Source of the DNA: a virus
IMG/VR virus record: IMGVR_UViG_3300047284_000228
Span: 46,787 to 110,786 of that record
Strand: one strand, 5' to 3'
Length of the DNA stretch: 64,000 bases
Shown here one piece after another: positions 52,688-62,050 of this stretch (position 1 is its first letter; each line of letters starts with the position of its first letter). Position numbers and translations under genes: made by a program. The notes beneath the pieces are model-generated. The model was not told the origin of the DNA. It did no database searches and was given only the letters and a program-made list of their open reading frames with translations.

Positions 52688-54526
52688 ATGGCATATACAA
52701 TTAATAAAACAGATGGAACAATATTAGCAACGGTCGCAGACGGACAGGTCGATAATCTTTCTTCTGACATAACTCTTATAGGAAAAAACTACAGCGGGTT
52801 CGGCGAATCATTAAATGAAAATTTAATCAAGATATTAGAAAACTTTTCTAATTCGGCAGCACCGACTCACCCCATACGAGGCCAGATCTGGTTTGATACT
52901 TCTGAATTAAAACTTAAAGTGTACAACGGTAATGGTTTTGTTCCTGTAAGTTCAGCTACAATTTCTAGTTCGCAGCCGCTCACACTAGGTGTGGGAGATA
53001 TGTGGTTTAATGATGTAGATAAACAGTTATATTTCTTTGATGGTACAAATACGATCCTATTAGGCCCTGATTATTCAGCAAGTCAAGGACTTAGTGGTCT
53101 TAAGGTATCAAACATACTTGATACACTAAATCAAAACAGAGTTATTACTTTACTCTACACTAATGGAATTCTTTTAGGAATATTTTCTAAAGATACATTC
53201 ACTCCAAAATTACCTATAGAAGGATTCAGTGGAAATATACAACCAGGTTTCAATTCTGGAACACTAGCCGGTCTAAAATTTAATGTTACAGCGACTAATG
53301 CAGAACAACTAGGTAATCAGCCGGCCAGTGCTTATGTTCGAAACGATACTTCGAATATTATTAACGGACAGATTATTATTTCTTCCAATCTTGGAGTTAT
53401 CATCGGTGATGCCAACCAAGGACAGTTTCAAGTTCAAGATGGTAACTTGATCATCGCGAATATTGCTTCGAACAAGAATATGGTTCTTAACGTTAGAAGA
53501 GACGTTATTGCTGAACCTGCTTTTGAAATTGAATCTTTGCCTAGACGTGTTAACATATATGAGGATTATCCAGACAGTGAAGTCTTTATGGGGGGAAGCC
53601 TTACAGTTGACGGCGATCTAACAGTAAACGGTGATATGATCACTGTCAATACTAGCACCGTAACAATTGAAGATAAAAATTTAGTTTTAGCAAAACAGAC
53701 CGGTATAACTCCTACAGATGCGAATGCCGCAGGCGGCGGCCTTATTTTACAAGGTGCATCAAGTCATGTGATCTTATGGCACGATGTTGGACAGGCAGCA
53801 ACATCGGCTTCATCAGAAGCCTTATCTGCTGGTTATAATGATTCTCTCCCTGCACTAGCAAGTCAGGCATGGACCAGCACAGAACATTTTAACCTTGCAT
53901 CCGGTAAAGAATTTAAAATCAATGGAGTAACTGTTCTTTCTTCGACATCTTTAGGAGCAGGAATCACAAGCATTCCTGGGGTAACATCTTTTGGTCCGCA
54001 GACACAGTTTACAGTTGATAATATTTTTATGGATGGAAATACTATCCAAGTCACTGCTGCTAACACTGATCTAGTTCTTAACATAAATGGTACAGGAACG
54101 TTAAATTTAGGCAGTAAGAAAATTTCAAATGTATCGGATCCTACAACAGCACAGGACGCAGCTACAAAAGAATATGTCGATAACGTTACACAGACTAGAT
54201 CTTTGGCCTTTACTTTTGATATTTCGGACGGTATTTCGAATTCTGGAATCGCAGCATGGATAGAACAAATAGCACCTGTTGCTGAATATAGAAACGGAAC
54301 AGTAGCTAGAGTATTATGTTCATTGCTAGTAAACAATTCGACTAATTTAGAAATTAATCCGTTAACCGCAACAAGTTCTACAGAATTTGTCACTCCAACA
54401 GGAACAGCTTTCGGTTTGAATAACATCAGTTTTTCAACTGCTACCATCGCTGCTCCTAGCCTTTCTGTTTCGAGAATTGTTAAGACCTATCAAATTATCA
54501 GCGGTGCATGGACGTTTATATCATGA
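52688..54526 (+). CDS. Tail fibre, tandem paralogue 2
   Basis: This 612-residue protein starts MAYTINKTDGTILATVADGQ, then GKNYSGFGESLNENLIKILENFSN and GQIWFDTSELKLKVYNGNGF, the shared fibre amino module. The middle has GSLTVDGDLTVNGDMITVNTSTVTIEDKNLVLAKQTG. After that comes ISNVSDPTTAQDAATKEYVDN, a motif widespread near the ends of phage fibres. The last 130 residues are a beta-rich tip unlike those of its paralogues. The gene is part of the fibre array, 10 bases after the previous stop. Confidence 0.86.
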   Translation: MAYTINKTDGTILATVADGQVDNLSSDITLIGKNYSGFGESLNENLIKILENFSNSAAPTHPIRGQIWFDTSELKLKVYNGNGFVPVSSATISSSQPLTLGVGDMWFNDVDKQLYFFDGTNTILLGPDYSASQGLSGLKVSNILDTLNQNRVITLLYTNGILLGIFSKDTFTPKLPIEGFSGNIQPGFNSGTLAGLKFNVTATNAEQLGNQPASAYVRNDTSNIINGQIIISSNLGVIIGDANQGQFQVQDGNLIIANIASNKNMVLNVRRDVIAEPAFEIESLPRRVNIYEDYPDSEVFMGGSLTVDGDLTVNGDMITVNTSTVTIEDKNLVLAKQTGITPTDANAAGGGLILQGASSHVILWHDVGQAATSASSEALSAGYNDSLPALASQAWTSTEHFNLASGKEFKINGVTVLSSTSLGAGITSIPGVTSFGPQTQFTVDNIFMDGNTIQVTAANTDLVLNINGTGTLNLGSKKISNVSDPTTAQDAATKEYVDNVTQTRSLAFTFDISDGISNSGIAAWIEQIAPVAEYRNGTVARVLCSLLVNNSTNLEINPLTATSSTEFVTPTGTAFGLNNISFSTATIAAPSLSVSRIVKTYQIISGAWTFIS

Positions 54527-54528
54527 TT

Positions 54529-54536
54529 AGTAAATA
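54529..54536 (+). promoter_or_regulatory. Putative late promoter (AGTAAATA)
   Basis: The plus strand reads AGTAAATA 16 bases before ATG 54552, in the 25-base gap after the second fibre. It is one of a series of TAAATA boxes placed before individual fibre genes. Confidence 0.45.
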
Positions 54537-54551
54537 TTCAAGGGGCGATGT

Positions 54552-56642
54552 ATGGCATATTTGATTAATAGGTACGACGGGACAGAACTTGTAGTCTTAG
54601 AAGACGGTACATTAGATACCACTACGAGTATTGGACTGTTAGGTAGAAACTACACAGGCTACGGTGAAGTCCAAAATGAAAATTTTCTTCATCTACTAGA
54701 AAATTTCGCCAACGGTGAGCCTCCGACACGACCGTTGTCGGGCCAGGTTTGGTATGATACCTCAAATAAAACATTAAATGTCTATGATGGAAATGTGTGG
54801 GCACCGGTTGGATCTGCTGCTTTTTCAACTACAGAACCCGAGGGCTATGATGGTAGTCTATGGTATAAGACCACAACAGATCAACTATATGTTTACGACA
54901 CTGGCGTATGGAAACTCATAGGGCCCGAAGCAGTTGAAGGATTTGGCCCAACTAAAATAAGATCTAGACAGATTTTTGATACTACTGGCATCGGCCATGC
55001 TATTTTAGAAATTATCGCAGACGATCTAACAATAGCTATTGCATCTGCGGATTCTTTTACTCCCGGTGAAATAAATTTATTGCCTGGATTCCCTACTATT
55101 ACCGGCGGGTTTAATGTAACTAATTACAGAAGTTTTATTGGTAACGTTGTAGGTAATGCAAGCTCTGCTGGTAAATTAGAGCCCGGAAGAAATATTAATG
55201 GAGTTTTCTTTAATGGAGAAAACAACATCACTATCAAAGCCAGTACTACCGCTAACCTAACAGCGGGTGAGTATCTTAATGGATCTAACTTTGATGGATC
55301 ATCTGCAACAACATGGAGTGTTGATGCTACACCTAGTAATTTAATCGGAACTGTAGTAGCCAGAGACAGTGCTGGCGATTTTTCAGCAGGTACTATAACT
55401 GCTGACCTAGTAGGTAATGTTCAAGGTGATGTTGTTAGCGCGGGTACAAGTACATTCAATACAGTTGTGGCTGCTGAATTTATAGGAGCTACCTTGACAG
55501 GTAATGCCTTTACAGCGACAAAATTAGCTACTCCTAGAAATATAAATGGTGTTGCCTTTGATGGCAGTCAAAATATCACAGTTCCGGCAGCGTCAAATAC
55601 ATTAACCGGAACATCATTGGCATCAAATGTGGTAAGTTCTGCACTGACTACACTCGGAACTTTATCTTATATCAATCTAAGCGATAGCGGATCGATTAAT
55701 GTGGGAAATCCTGGCGGAACGGCTCCTTTAAAGATTTATTTAGATTCGACAACACCCACTATAAGATCTACCACAGGCACACTTAACTTAGATCTAGGAT
55801 CTTCGGGGCCCGATATTTCATTTATCAACGCTGCTACTGCTCTGTTGCAGGGAGCAGAAAACACAGCGACTCTAGTACCAAGCGGCACCGCCGTTAATCT
55901 TGGTACAGCTTCGTCCGGATTCAACAAGGTATATGCTGCTTCTTATTACGGCACAGATCTAAGAGCGGGTTCACTTTATCCTAGTACAGGTGGTTCTACA
56001 ATAACCGCTAACGGAAATTTTGTAGTTACAGGAAACTTTACAGTACAAGGAACTACTACTACAGTATCTTCAACTGAGGTAGAGATAGTTGATAAAACCT
56101 TAACCCTTGCCTATGGATCTGCAAATAGTTCGAGCGCCAATGGTGCTGGAATATTCGTTGCTGGAGCAAATGCGTCCTTTGTTTATGCGTCTTCCGGAGA
56201 CAAATGGGTGGCTAATAAGGACATAGATGTAGGTGCTAGTAGTTTTATAGGTACAGCTACATCCGCTAGATATGCAGATTTGGCAGAAAAATACCTCTCA
56301 GATGCAGAATATGAAGCAGGTACAGTTTTAGAATTCGGCGGAGATCACGAAGTTACTCTAGCAGAGGATGAAAGTCGACGAGTAGCAGGTGTAGTTTCCA
56401 GCAATCCTGCATATCTAATGAACAGCGAATTACAGGGAAAACATGTTGTAGCGATAGCCTTACAGGGTAGAGTACCCTGTAAAGTTCGTGGTACGATTCG
56501 CAAAGGAGATATGCTAGTTAGTGGCGGCGATGGCTATGCTAGACCCGCAACAGATCCCAAAATAGGCACGATCATCGGTAAATCTTTGGAAGATTTTGAC
56601 GGTATTTCGGGTACAATCGAAGTAGTAGTAGGCAGGATTTAA
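54552..56642 (+). CDS. Tail fibre, tandem paralogue 3, with shared carboxy domain
   Basis: This 696-residue protein opens MAYLINRYDGTELVVLEDGT, then LLGRNYTGYGEVQNENFLHLLENF and GQVWYDTSNKTLNVYDGNVW, the array's common module. The shaft contains repeated GNVxGD/G-type turns. The carboxy 130 residues begin TSARYADLAEKYLSDAEYEAGT and continue through AGVVSSNPAYLMNSELQG and VALQGRVPCKVRGTIRKGD. The same domain ends the next paralogue. It resembles carboxy-terminal chaperone or autoproteolytic domains of phage appendages (Peptidase_G2 style); this is uncertain. It probably binds receptors. Confidence 0.86.
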   Translation: MAYLINRYDGTELVVLEDGTLDTTTSIGLLGRNYTGYGEVQNENFLHLLENFANGEPPTRPLSGQVWYDTSNKTLNVYDGNVWAPVGSAAFSTTEPEGYDGSLWYKTTTDQLYVYDTGVWKLIGPEAVEGFGPTKIRSRQIFDTTGIGHAILEIIADDLTIAIASADSFTPGEINLLPGFPTITGGFNVTNYRSFIGNVVGNASSAGKLEPGRNINGVFFNGENNITIKASTTANLTAGEYLNGSNFDGSSATTWSVDATPSNLIGTVVARDSAGDFSAGTITADLVGNVQGDVVSAGTSTFNTVVAAEFIGATLTGNAFTATKLATPRNINGVAFDGSQNITVPAASNTLTGTSLASNVVSSALTTLGTLSYINLSDSGSINVGNPGGTAPLKIYLDSTTPTIRSTTGTLNLDLGSSGPDISFINAATALLQGAENTATLVPSGTAVNLGTASSGFNKVYAASYYGTDLRAGSLYPSTGGSTITANGNFVVTGNFTVQGTTTTVSSTEVEIVDKTLTLAYGSANSSSANGAGIFVAGANASFVYASSGDKWVANKDIDVGASSFIGTATSARYADLAEKYLSDAEYEAGTVLEFGGDHEVTLAEDESRRVAGVVSSNPAYLMNSELQGKHVVAIALQGRVPCKVRGTIRKGDMLVSGGDGYARPATDPKIGTIIGKSLEDFDGISGTIEVVVGRI

Positions 56643-56656
56643 AAGATATTATTTCC

Positions 56657-56664
56657 GATAAATA
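56657..56664 (+). promoter_or_regulatory. Late promoter (GATAAATA)
   Basis: The plus strand reads GATAAATA 23 bases before ATG 56687, in a 44-base gap between two fibre genes. Spacing and match are good. Confidence 0.6.
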
Positions 56665-56686
56665 ACTATTATAATGGAGTTGATCG

Positions 56687-58441
56687 ATGGCATATCAAGT
56701 AGACAGATATAATGGAACGTTTTTAGTCTCTGTAGACGACGGAACCATTGACACCACTACTGATCTACGATTTGTAGGTAAAAACTACGCCGGATACGGT
56801 GAAGTACAGAACGAAAACTTCCTACATTTATTAGAAAATTTTTCAAATACTTCTGCCCCACCTAAGTCTATAACCGGACAGGTTTGGTACGATAGCGGCA
56901 ATAAAAAACTACGTTTCTATGATGGAACTAGATTTAGAACAGCCAGCGGCGCAGAAATAGGACCCACTGCTCCCACAGGCCTTCAAATTGGAGATATGTG
57001 GTTCGACACCAGTGCAGAGCAGTTGTACACATATAACGGCACAGAATTTATCCTTATCGGACCAGAAGCAGCTCCCGATTTAGGTGCAAGTACAGTTGCT
57101 AGCCAAGTAGTTAAGGACAATGTCGGAACTAATCACACTATTGTAAAGATATTTTCCGGCGGCGAAGTGATTGGTATAGTAAGTAAAGATGCATTTACTC
57201 TAGATAGTGGTATTAATCCTATTACTGGATTTACAGTAGTTAAAAAAGGATTTAATTTAATCAATACTAACGGTAGCACCGGTGTAACCAGCACTGATCA
57301 TTATTTCTGGGGCACAGCATCTAACTCTGCAAGGCTAGGAGGATATCTAGCCAGCGACTTTGTGAGATTAGGAGAAGTTGCGTTTGAACAAGAAATATCG
57401 TTCAACGATGCGGGTTTTACTCTAGGCGATCAAAACGATATAAGATTTAGAGTAGAAAACGGCGACGAGCCAGTCATTGAAAATCGCTTGGGCAATACTA
57501 TCTCGATGAGAATACGTGTCAGCGACAGCGATCTTAGAAATGTTGCAATTTTTACATCTACAGCGATATTACCAGGAACCACTGATTTTTTTAATATAGG
57601 TAGCAGTTCTAGCAAATATGCTAATATGTATGCAACTACCTTTATCGGTAATGTCACAGGAGATCTTACAGGTAATGTCACAGGTATACACAAAGGTAAT
57701 TTAAAAGCTGCCGATGATACAGTAGCATTTAACGCTACTACTCAGACATTCATTGGTAGCTTTACAGGAACCTTAAACGGTAACGTTATTGGATCTGTAA
57801 CAGGTACCGCATCAAATGCAACTACATTAAATAGTCTAATCGGAGAATTAGGAGCAGTTGCGACATCCATCGCACTAAGAGATACTTCTGCTAATATTAC
57901 CGCTAATAGATTTATTGGAATCGCTGATAAAGCAGATAAATTAAAGATAGATGATTCAGCAGTAGATGATTCGAGTGCATATAAATCTGCAAAGACCACA
58001 GCTTCAGCAGATACGATAGCAGCCAGAGACGGTTCAGGAAATCTAACAGCTACCCTGTTTAACGGTACAGCCACAGCAGCTAGATATGCTGACTTGGCAG
58101 AGAAGTATCTACCGGATGCGGATTATGAAATTGGAACCGTGATGGTAGTAGGCGGCGAAAAAGAAGTTACTGCTAGCTCATGGGGCGATCGTGCTATTGG
58201 TGTGATCAGTGCGAATCCTGCATTTATGATGAATAAAGATTTAGAAGGCGGTGTTTACGTGGCGTTAAAGGGTCGTGTTCCGGTCAAAGTTGTCGGAGCA
58301 GTAAAGAAAGGTCAACGACTAATAGCATCTAACAATGGTTGTGCTTCTGCGGCAGTACCGCATACTAATGATGCTTTCGCTATCGCGCTTGAAAGCAGCG
58401 ACGATACATCCGTTAAATTAATTGAAGCTGTTGTATTGTAA
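56687..58441 (+). CDS. Tail fibre, tandem paralogue 4, with shared carboxy domain
   Basis: This 584-residue protein starts MAYQVDRYNGTFLVSVDDGT, then GKNYAGYGEVQNENFLHLLENFSN and GQVWYDSGNKKLRFYDGTRF. The shaft contains FIGNVTGDLTGNVTGIHKGN. The carboxy end, TAARYADLAEKYLPDADYEIGT, VIGVISANPAFMMNKDLEGG-like and KGRVPVKVVGAVKKGQ, matches paralogue 3. The tip-proximal middle differs, which is where specificity is expected to vary. It is about 110 residues shorter than paralogue 3. Confidence 0.86.
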   Translation: MAYQVDRYNGTFLVSVDDGTIDTTTDLRFVGKNYAGYGEVQNENFLHLLENFSNTSAPPKSITGQVWYDSGNKKLRFYDGTRFRTASGAEIGPTAPTGLQIGDMWFDTSAEQLYTYNGTEFILIGPEAAPDLGASTVASQVVKDNVGTNHTIVKIFSGGEVIGIVSKDAFTLDSGINPITGFTVVKKGFNLINTNGSTGVTSTDHYFWGTASNSARLGGYLASDFVRLGEVAFEQEISFNDAGFTLGDQNDIRFRVENGDEPVIENRLGNTISMRIRVSDSDLRNVAIFTSTAILPGTTDFFNIGSSSSKYANMYATTFIGNVTGDLTGNVTGIHKGNLKAADDTVAFNATTQTFIGSFTGTLNGNVIGSVTGTASNATTLNSLIGELGAVATSIALRDTSANITANRFIGIADKADKLKIDDSAVDDSSAYKSAKTTASADTIAARDGSGNLTATLFNGTATAARYADLAEKYLPDADYEIGTVMVVGGEKEVTASSWGDRAIGVISANPAFMMNKDLEGGVYVALKGRVPVKVVGAVKKGQRLIASNNGCASAAVPHTNDAFAIALESSDDTSVKLIEAVVL

Positions 58442-58453
58442 CAAGGATAATAT

Positions 58454-59371
58454 ATGGCAATTGGTGATTTAATTTCTGCAACAGATTATAATTCTATTAG
58501 AACTAACATAGTTAAGGTAATGAGTTCTTCCTTTTCGGGGTCTGAAGCTAGCTACGGTTACGGTCAATCGATATTCAGTTCTGCAGTAACAGTTGGAAAT
58601 CAGATTACTAAAACTCAATGGGATCAGTTGAGATATGACATTTATAATGCTCTACTTCACCAAACAGGAACAGCCCCGACATCGATGGTTACAGTACAGA
58701 CCACAGATGTTATAAGATACGGCGCAGGAAATCCAAATACACAATATAGTTCTTTGGCGTTAACAGCTCAATCCAATAGATTTGATCTCGGTGCTGGACA
58801 ATTTGTAACATCTGCACTAGGAAGCCAATCAACGTCTTCTTCCTGGTCAAGCTCTTTGTCATGCACTGTTACTGTAACTTTTTCGGATGCTGAAAAAGCA
58901 AGAAATTTTTTCAATGCTGGCGGCAAGATTAGATTTTCTAGTTCAAGAACAGGCGGAACTTCAGTAGCTCAAAATACTGCCTGGAGTAACCTTCTGTCGT
59001 CTGCAGGTGTACAGGCTTTTGGTGCCAATACCGGTGCAGTTAACTTTTACAATCTAACATCTAGTTATCAGCAGTTTTATAGTCTATCATCTAGCAGTCC
59101 ATACAGTGCTAATAGTTGGAGGTTAGAAGCCTTGTGCAACGCAGCTAATAACTCTACTGGCACAGCTAACATCATAACTTTTCGAGTTACTTGGATAGAT
59201 AATTATACTGATCCAGGCCCTGGAGGTCCAGGAGATAGCGTTGATGGTACATTATCTTTAGCAGTAGATTCTGTTAGAGCTTATGGAGTACTACAACCTA
59301 CTGGAACAGCAGGTAGTTTCTCAGTCGACGGCCCAGCATCGACTGTTATTTCTTCAATTTCCGGCAGCTAA
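58454..59371 (+). CDS. Structural protein at the end of the fibre array
   Basis: This 305-residue protein begins MAIGDLISATDYNSIRTNI, continues with QITKTQWDQLRYDIYNALLHQTG, and has a Ser/Thr/Asn-rich beta body (SWSSSLSCTVTVTFSDAEKARNFFNAGG; KIRFSSSRTGG). A Gly/Pro hinge (DPGPGGPGDSVDG) precedes a short last domain. The 'SDAEKARNFFNAGGKIRFS' segment recalls conserved proteins of marine T4-like phages. It probably belongs to the fibre apparatus. It starts 12 bases after the fourth paralogue and has an aaggat ribosome site. Confidence 0.78.
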   Translation: MAIGDLISATDYNSIRTNIVKVMSSSFSGSEASYGYGQSIFSSAVTVGNQITKTQWDQLRYDIYNALLHQTGTAPTSMVTVQTTDVIRYGAGNPNTQYSSLALTAQSNRFDLGAGQFVTSALGSQSTSSSWSSSLSCTVTVTFSDAEKARNFFNAGGKIRFSSSRTGGTSVAQNTAWSNLLSSAGVQAFGANTGAVNFYNLTSSYQQFYSLSSSSPYSANSWRLEALCNAANNSTGTANIITFRVTWIDNYTDPGPGGPGDSVDGTLSLAVDSVRAYGVLQPTGTAGSFSVDGPASTVISSISGS

Positions 59372-59395
59372 ATTTTACCCACCTATATCAACCCA

Positions 59396-59403
59396 CATAA
59401 ATA
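59396..59403 (+). promoter_or_regulatory. Late promoter (CATAAATA)
   Basis: The plus strand reads CATAAATA 25 bases before ATG 59429, flanked by an inverted repeat CACAT/ATGTG (59394-59398 with 59404-59408). It should start the transcript for the glycosyltransferase-like gene group. Confidence 0.6.
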
Positions 59404-59428
59404 ATGTGCGTATTTTATAGGAGACGGT

Positions 59429-59779
59429 ATGGACGAGCGTCTAAAAAAGGCGTTAGATTTTTCCAATTATAGACAGTCGTTGTCTATACAAAGAAAAACT
59501 CTAAAAGAAAAAATTAATGCCAAATTAACCTATGGTTGTCACGGCGGTCTATTTAAGATAGATCGATCTCTAATCGTTTTTGTTCAGATGTTGATTGATC
59601 AGAATAGAACCGAAAACGTTCCTCTGATAGATCAAAACGATAATCCTATCCTAATTCCCGATCTTCTAGAATTCAGAGACGAAATACTTGATAGATATTT
59701 TACATCTACGTACGAGTATTACGAAGAATATCAAAAAATAAAGAATAGCAGAACGGTTGAAAAATTACTAGATCTATGA
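59429..59779 (+). CDS. Conserved small protein, unknown function
   Basis: This 116-residue protein is helical and charged: MDERLKKALDFSNYRQSLSIQ, then LTYGCHGGLFKIDRSLIVFVQ, DLLEFRDEILDRYFTSTYEYYEEYQKIKNSRTVEKLL. Proteins with this MDERLKKAL-DFSNY opening are, from memory, common beside fibre genes of marine T4-like phages. It is preceded by a strong aggag site and a late promoter. Its stop overlaps the start of the first glycosyltransferase-like gene by four bases. No enzymatic motif is seen. Confidence 0.82.
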   Translation: MDERLKKALDFSNYRQSLSIQRKTLKEKINAKLTYGCHGGLFKIDRSLIVFVQMLIDQNRTENVPLIDQNDNPILIPDLLEFRDEILDRYFTSTYEYYEEYQKIKNSRTVEKLLDL

Positions 59780-60636
59780 ATAAAGGCGTATTGATTTTCG
59801 CTCATAACAATCCGAATGTAGATTATGGTTTGATGGCAATCATAGCAGGCGGATTAGCAAAAAAAAATTTAAAAGTTCCTGTGAGTTTAGTCACTGACAA
59901 ACATACACGAGCATGGATGCAAGAGTCGGGATCATTGGTCAAAGCGGAAGAAATTTTTGATAAGATCATCGAAGTAGAAAAACCCGTAACTAAAAATTTT
60001 AGAAAACTTCACGACGGTTTCGATAGTCAAAATGTTCCTTTTGAAAACTCTAACAGATATTCGGCATGGGATCTAACTCCGTACGATAAAACTCTGTTAA
60101 TTGATTCTGATTATTTAATTTTTTCAAGCAATTTAAACGAGTACTGGGACATAGATGCTCCTATCCTTATGGGGGAGACTATAAATGATGTTACCGGTGA
60201 ACGTATGGGTATATTAGATCAGCGGGTCTCCGAAACAGGAATTCATATGTTTTGGGCTACTACGGTCATGTTTGATAAAAGCCAAGAAAGCAAATTCTTT
60301 TTTCAGTTGGTAAATTTTATCAGAGACAATTATAGATATTATGCTGATCTATTTAGGTTTGATCCTAGACAGTTCAGAAACGACATAGCATTTAGTGTAG
60401 CACGTCATATCATGAGCGGATATGAAACTGATCAAATATATTCACTACCGCCTGTGCGTTCGGTCTACGATAAAGATATTTTATTATCTGTGACAGACAG
60501 TAAACTATTACATCTTATAGACAAACCTCTTGATTGCGGCAGTTTTTGGGCCGCTGTTACCAAAGACGTTGACATACACGTTATGAATAAGCAAAGTATC
60601 ATTCGAAACAAAGAAAGACTATTGGAAATTATATGA
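59776..60636 (+). CDS. Glycosyltransferase-like protein (GT-A fold, DSD)
   Basis: This 286-residue protein opens MNKGVLIFAHNNPNVDYGLMA and has VPVSLVTDKHT, then YSAWDLTPYDKTLLIDSDYLIFSSNL. DSD is the probable metal and nucleotide-sugar binding DxD. The overall order (early beta strand, DxD near residue 110, FWATTVMFDKS, later RNDIAFSVA) fits a GT-A family 8-like fold. The substrate is unknown; glycosylation of fibre or host surface is possible. It shares layout with the next gene, so the two may be paralogues. Four-base overlaps on both sides indicate coupled translation. Confidence 0.78.
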   Translation: MNKGVLIFAHNNPNVDYGLMAIIAGGLAKKNLKVPVSLVTDKHTRAWMQESGSLVKAEEIFDKIIEVEKPVTKNFRKLHDGFDSQNVPFENSNRYSAWDLTPYDKTLLIDSDYLIFSSNLNEYWDIDAPILMGETINDVTGERMGILDQRVSETGIHMFWATTVMFDKSQESKFFFQLVNFIRDNYRYYADLFRFDPRQFRNDIAFSVARHIMSGYETDQIYSLPPVRSVYDKDILLSVTDSKLLHLIDKPLDCGSFWAAVTKDVDIHVMNKQSIIRNKERLLEII

Positions 60637-61475
60637 ACTTTGGTTATTTGATAATCGTTTCAGCCCATCAAGATATTGATTATCTAAAATGTGCTTATGC
60701 TGCGGCTTTGAGTATTAAGAATACTCAGAAAGAAGGATATGACAAAGTAGCATTGGTCATAGATGATAAATCTCATCTAGAAAAAATAAAAAGTCCTTGG
60801 GTATTTGATCATGTTATTCAGTGGGACGAACAAACTTTTTGGAATGGAAGATCTTGGATGGATCAACTGTCACCGTTCGAGCATACAGTATGTATTGATG
60901 CTGATATGATTTTTCTCAGAGATTATAGCCATTGGGTAGATTATTTTATAGAAAATTGTGAATTGTATGTCTGTAATAAGTCTTTTACCTATAGGGGTGA
61001 GATAGTTACTGATGATTTTTATAGGAAGACATTTACTGCCAACGAGTTGCCTAATTTATATTCTTTTTATACATTTTTCAAGAAAGACAGCGAGCTATCT
61101 AGAGATTTTTTTGAACTAGGAAGATATATAATTTCTAATCCTTTAGAATTTAAAAATATATTCTTAGATAAATTCAAACCTAAAATAGTAGGCACTGATG
61201 AAGCATTTGCACTAGCAGCAAAAATCTTAGATATTACCAGCGATGTGTCTTATGATTTAGACTTTCCCAAAGTAGTTCATTTGAAACCGATGGTGCAGAA
61301 CTGGCCATGGTCCGCAGATCGAGTTACAGAACATGCAGGATTCTATCTTAAGCCTAACGGTGAGTTAAAAATAGGCAATTACAATCAAACAGATCTAGTT
61401 CACTATGTTGAAAAAGATTTAGTCACTGACGAAGTAATTAGTTTGTTAGAGGAGATCGCATGGAACAAGAACTGA
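60633..61475 (+). CDS. Glycosyltransferase-like protein (GT-A fold, DAD)
   Basis: This 280-residue protein begins MNFGYLIIVSAHQDIDYLKC, with KVALVIDDKSH, then WMDQLSPFEHTVCIDADMIFLRDYSHW, where DAD is the probable DxD motif. Later come PNLYSFYTFFKKDSELSRDFFEL and GTDEAFALAAKILDI, the latter resembling the acidic D-E-x-A-F motif of GT-A enzymes, then VVHLKPMVQNWPW. It is similar in plan to the preceding gene. Its stop overlaps the next gene by 16 bases. The substrate is unknown. Confidence 0.8.
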   Translation: MNFGYLIIVSAHQDIDYLKCAYAAALSIKNTQKEGYDKVALVIDDKSHLEKIKSPWVFDHVIQWDEQTFWNGRSWMDQLSPFEHTVCIDADMIFLRDYSHWVDYFIENCELYVCNKSFTYRGEIVTDDFYRKTFTANELPNLYSFYTFFKKDSELSRDFFELGRYIISNPLEFKNIFLDKFKPKIVGTDEAFALAAKILDITSDVSYDLDFPKVVHLKPMVQNWPWSADRVTEHAGFYLKPNGELKIGNYNQTDLVHYVEKDLVTDEVISLLEEIAWNKN

Positions 61476-62050
61476 TGGATTTTGATGAATGGATCAAAAT
61501 ACAGGAATCTACTCCTACCGAATATTGTGCTGTGTTCAACGACGACGGCTTTGTTGTGTCAGTTATTCCTTACAAAGGTAATATTGATTTTACAGGAAAA
61601 ACAAAAATAGACGAGGACGAAGCACAACTAATCCTATCAGGTAAAGAAAGTTTATTTTCATATCGTGTTGATGTTCCTACGAAGAAATTTTATAAGTTAA
61701 GCAAATTCGCTACACACAATCTTACCAAGATCGATGATGTTCTGCATAGGATAATTGAGAAGCAATGGTCAAACATACAAGATCCAGATGTCAGTGTGAA
61801 ATATATTGAAAAAGAAAATGAATTGATTTTTTCAATAGATCCTAAGCACACAAAATTTATCTGGTCGGGCGAAACTGAAATGATATTTTTGCTAACTGGT
61901 TACAACGATCCTAATATTCTGATGCAGATGATCAGTGTTAGAATAGGCGATCTTATTGAAAATCCTAAGCATTTTAAAATAAGTCCTACTGAAAAATTCA
62001 GTGTATATACAAGAAGAATTTTTGATAACTATGTGTTTGAGAAATTATGA
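61460..62050 (+). CDS. Unknown protein in the glycosyltransferase group
   Basis: This 196-residue protein starts at ATG 61460, chosen because gaggag lies just upstream although it overlaps the previous gene by 16 bases. Sequence: MEQELMDFDEWIKIQESTPT, then CAVFNDDGFVVSVIPYKGNI, ISVRIGDLIENPKHFKISPTEKFSVYTRRIFDNYVFEKL. It is mixed alpha/beta, acidic, and has no catalytic or membrane motif. The ends of the gene overlap both neighbours, which argues for a joint function with them. I do not recognise the family. Confidence 0.75.
   Translation: MEQELMDFDEWIKIQESTPTEYCAVFNDDGFVVSVIPYKGNIDFTGKTKIDEDEAQLILSGKESLFSYRVDVPTKKFYKLSKFATHNLTKIDDVLHRIIEKQWSNIQDPDVSVKYIEKENELIFSIDPKHTKFIWSGETEMIFLLTGYNDPNILMQMISVRIGDLIENPKHFKISPTEKFSVYTRRIFDNYVFEKL

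Noticed and set aside
53863-54447. 194-codon minus-strand ORF inside the second fibre gene
   Set aside because: Opposite to a well-supported fibre gene with module matches; no ribosome site or family features.
59394-59408. Inverted repeat CACAT/ATGTG around the late box as an operator
   Set aside because: It is only five bases per arm and could be chance; noted with the promoter but not claimed as a regulator site.
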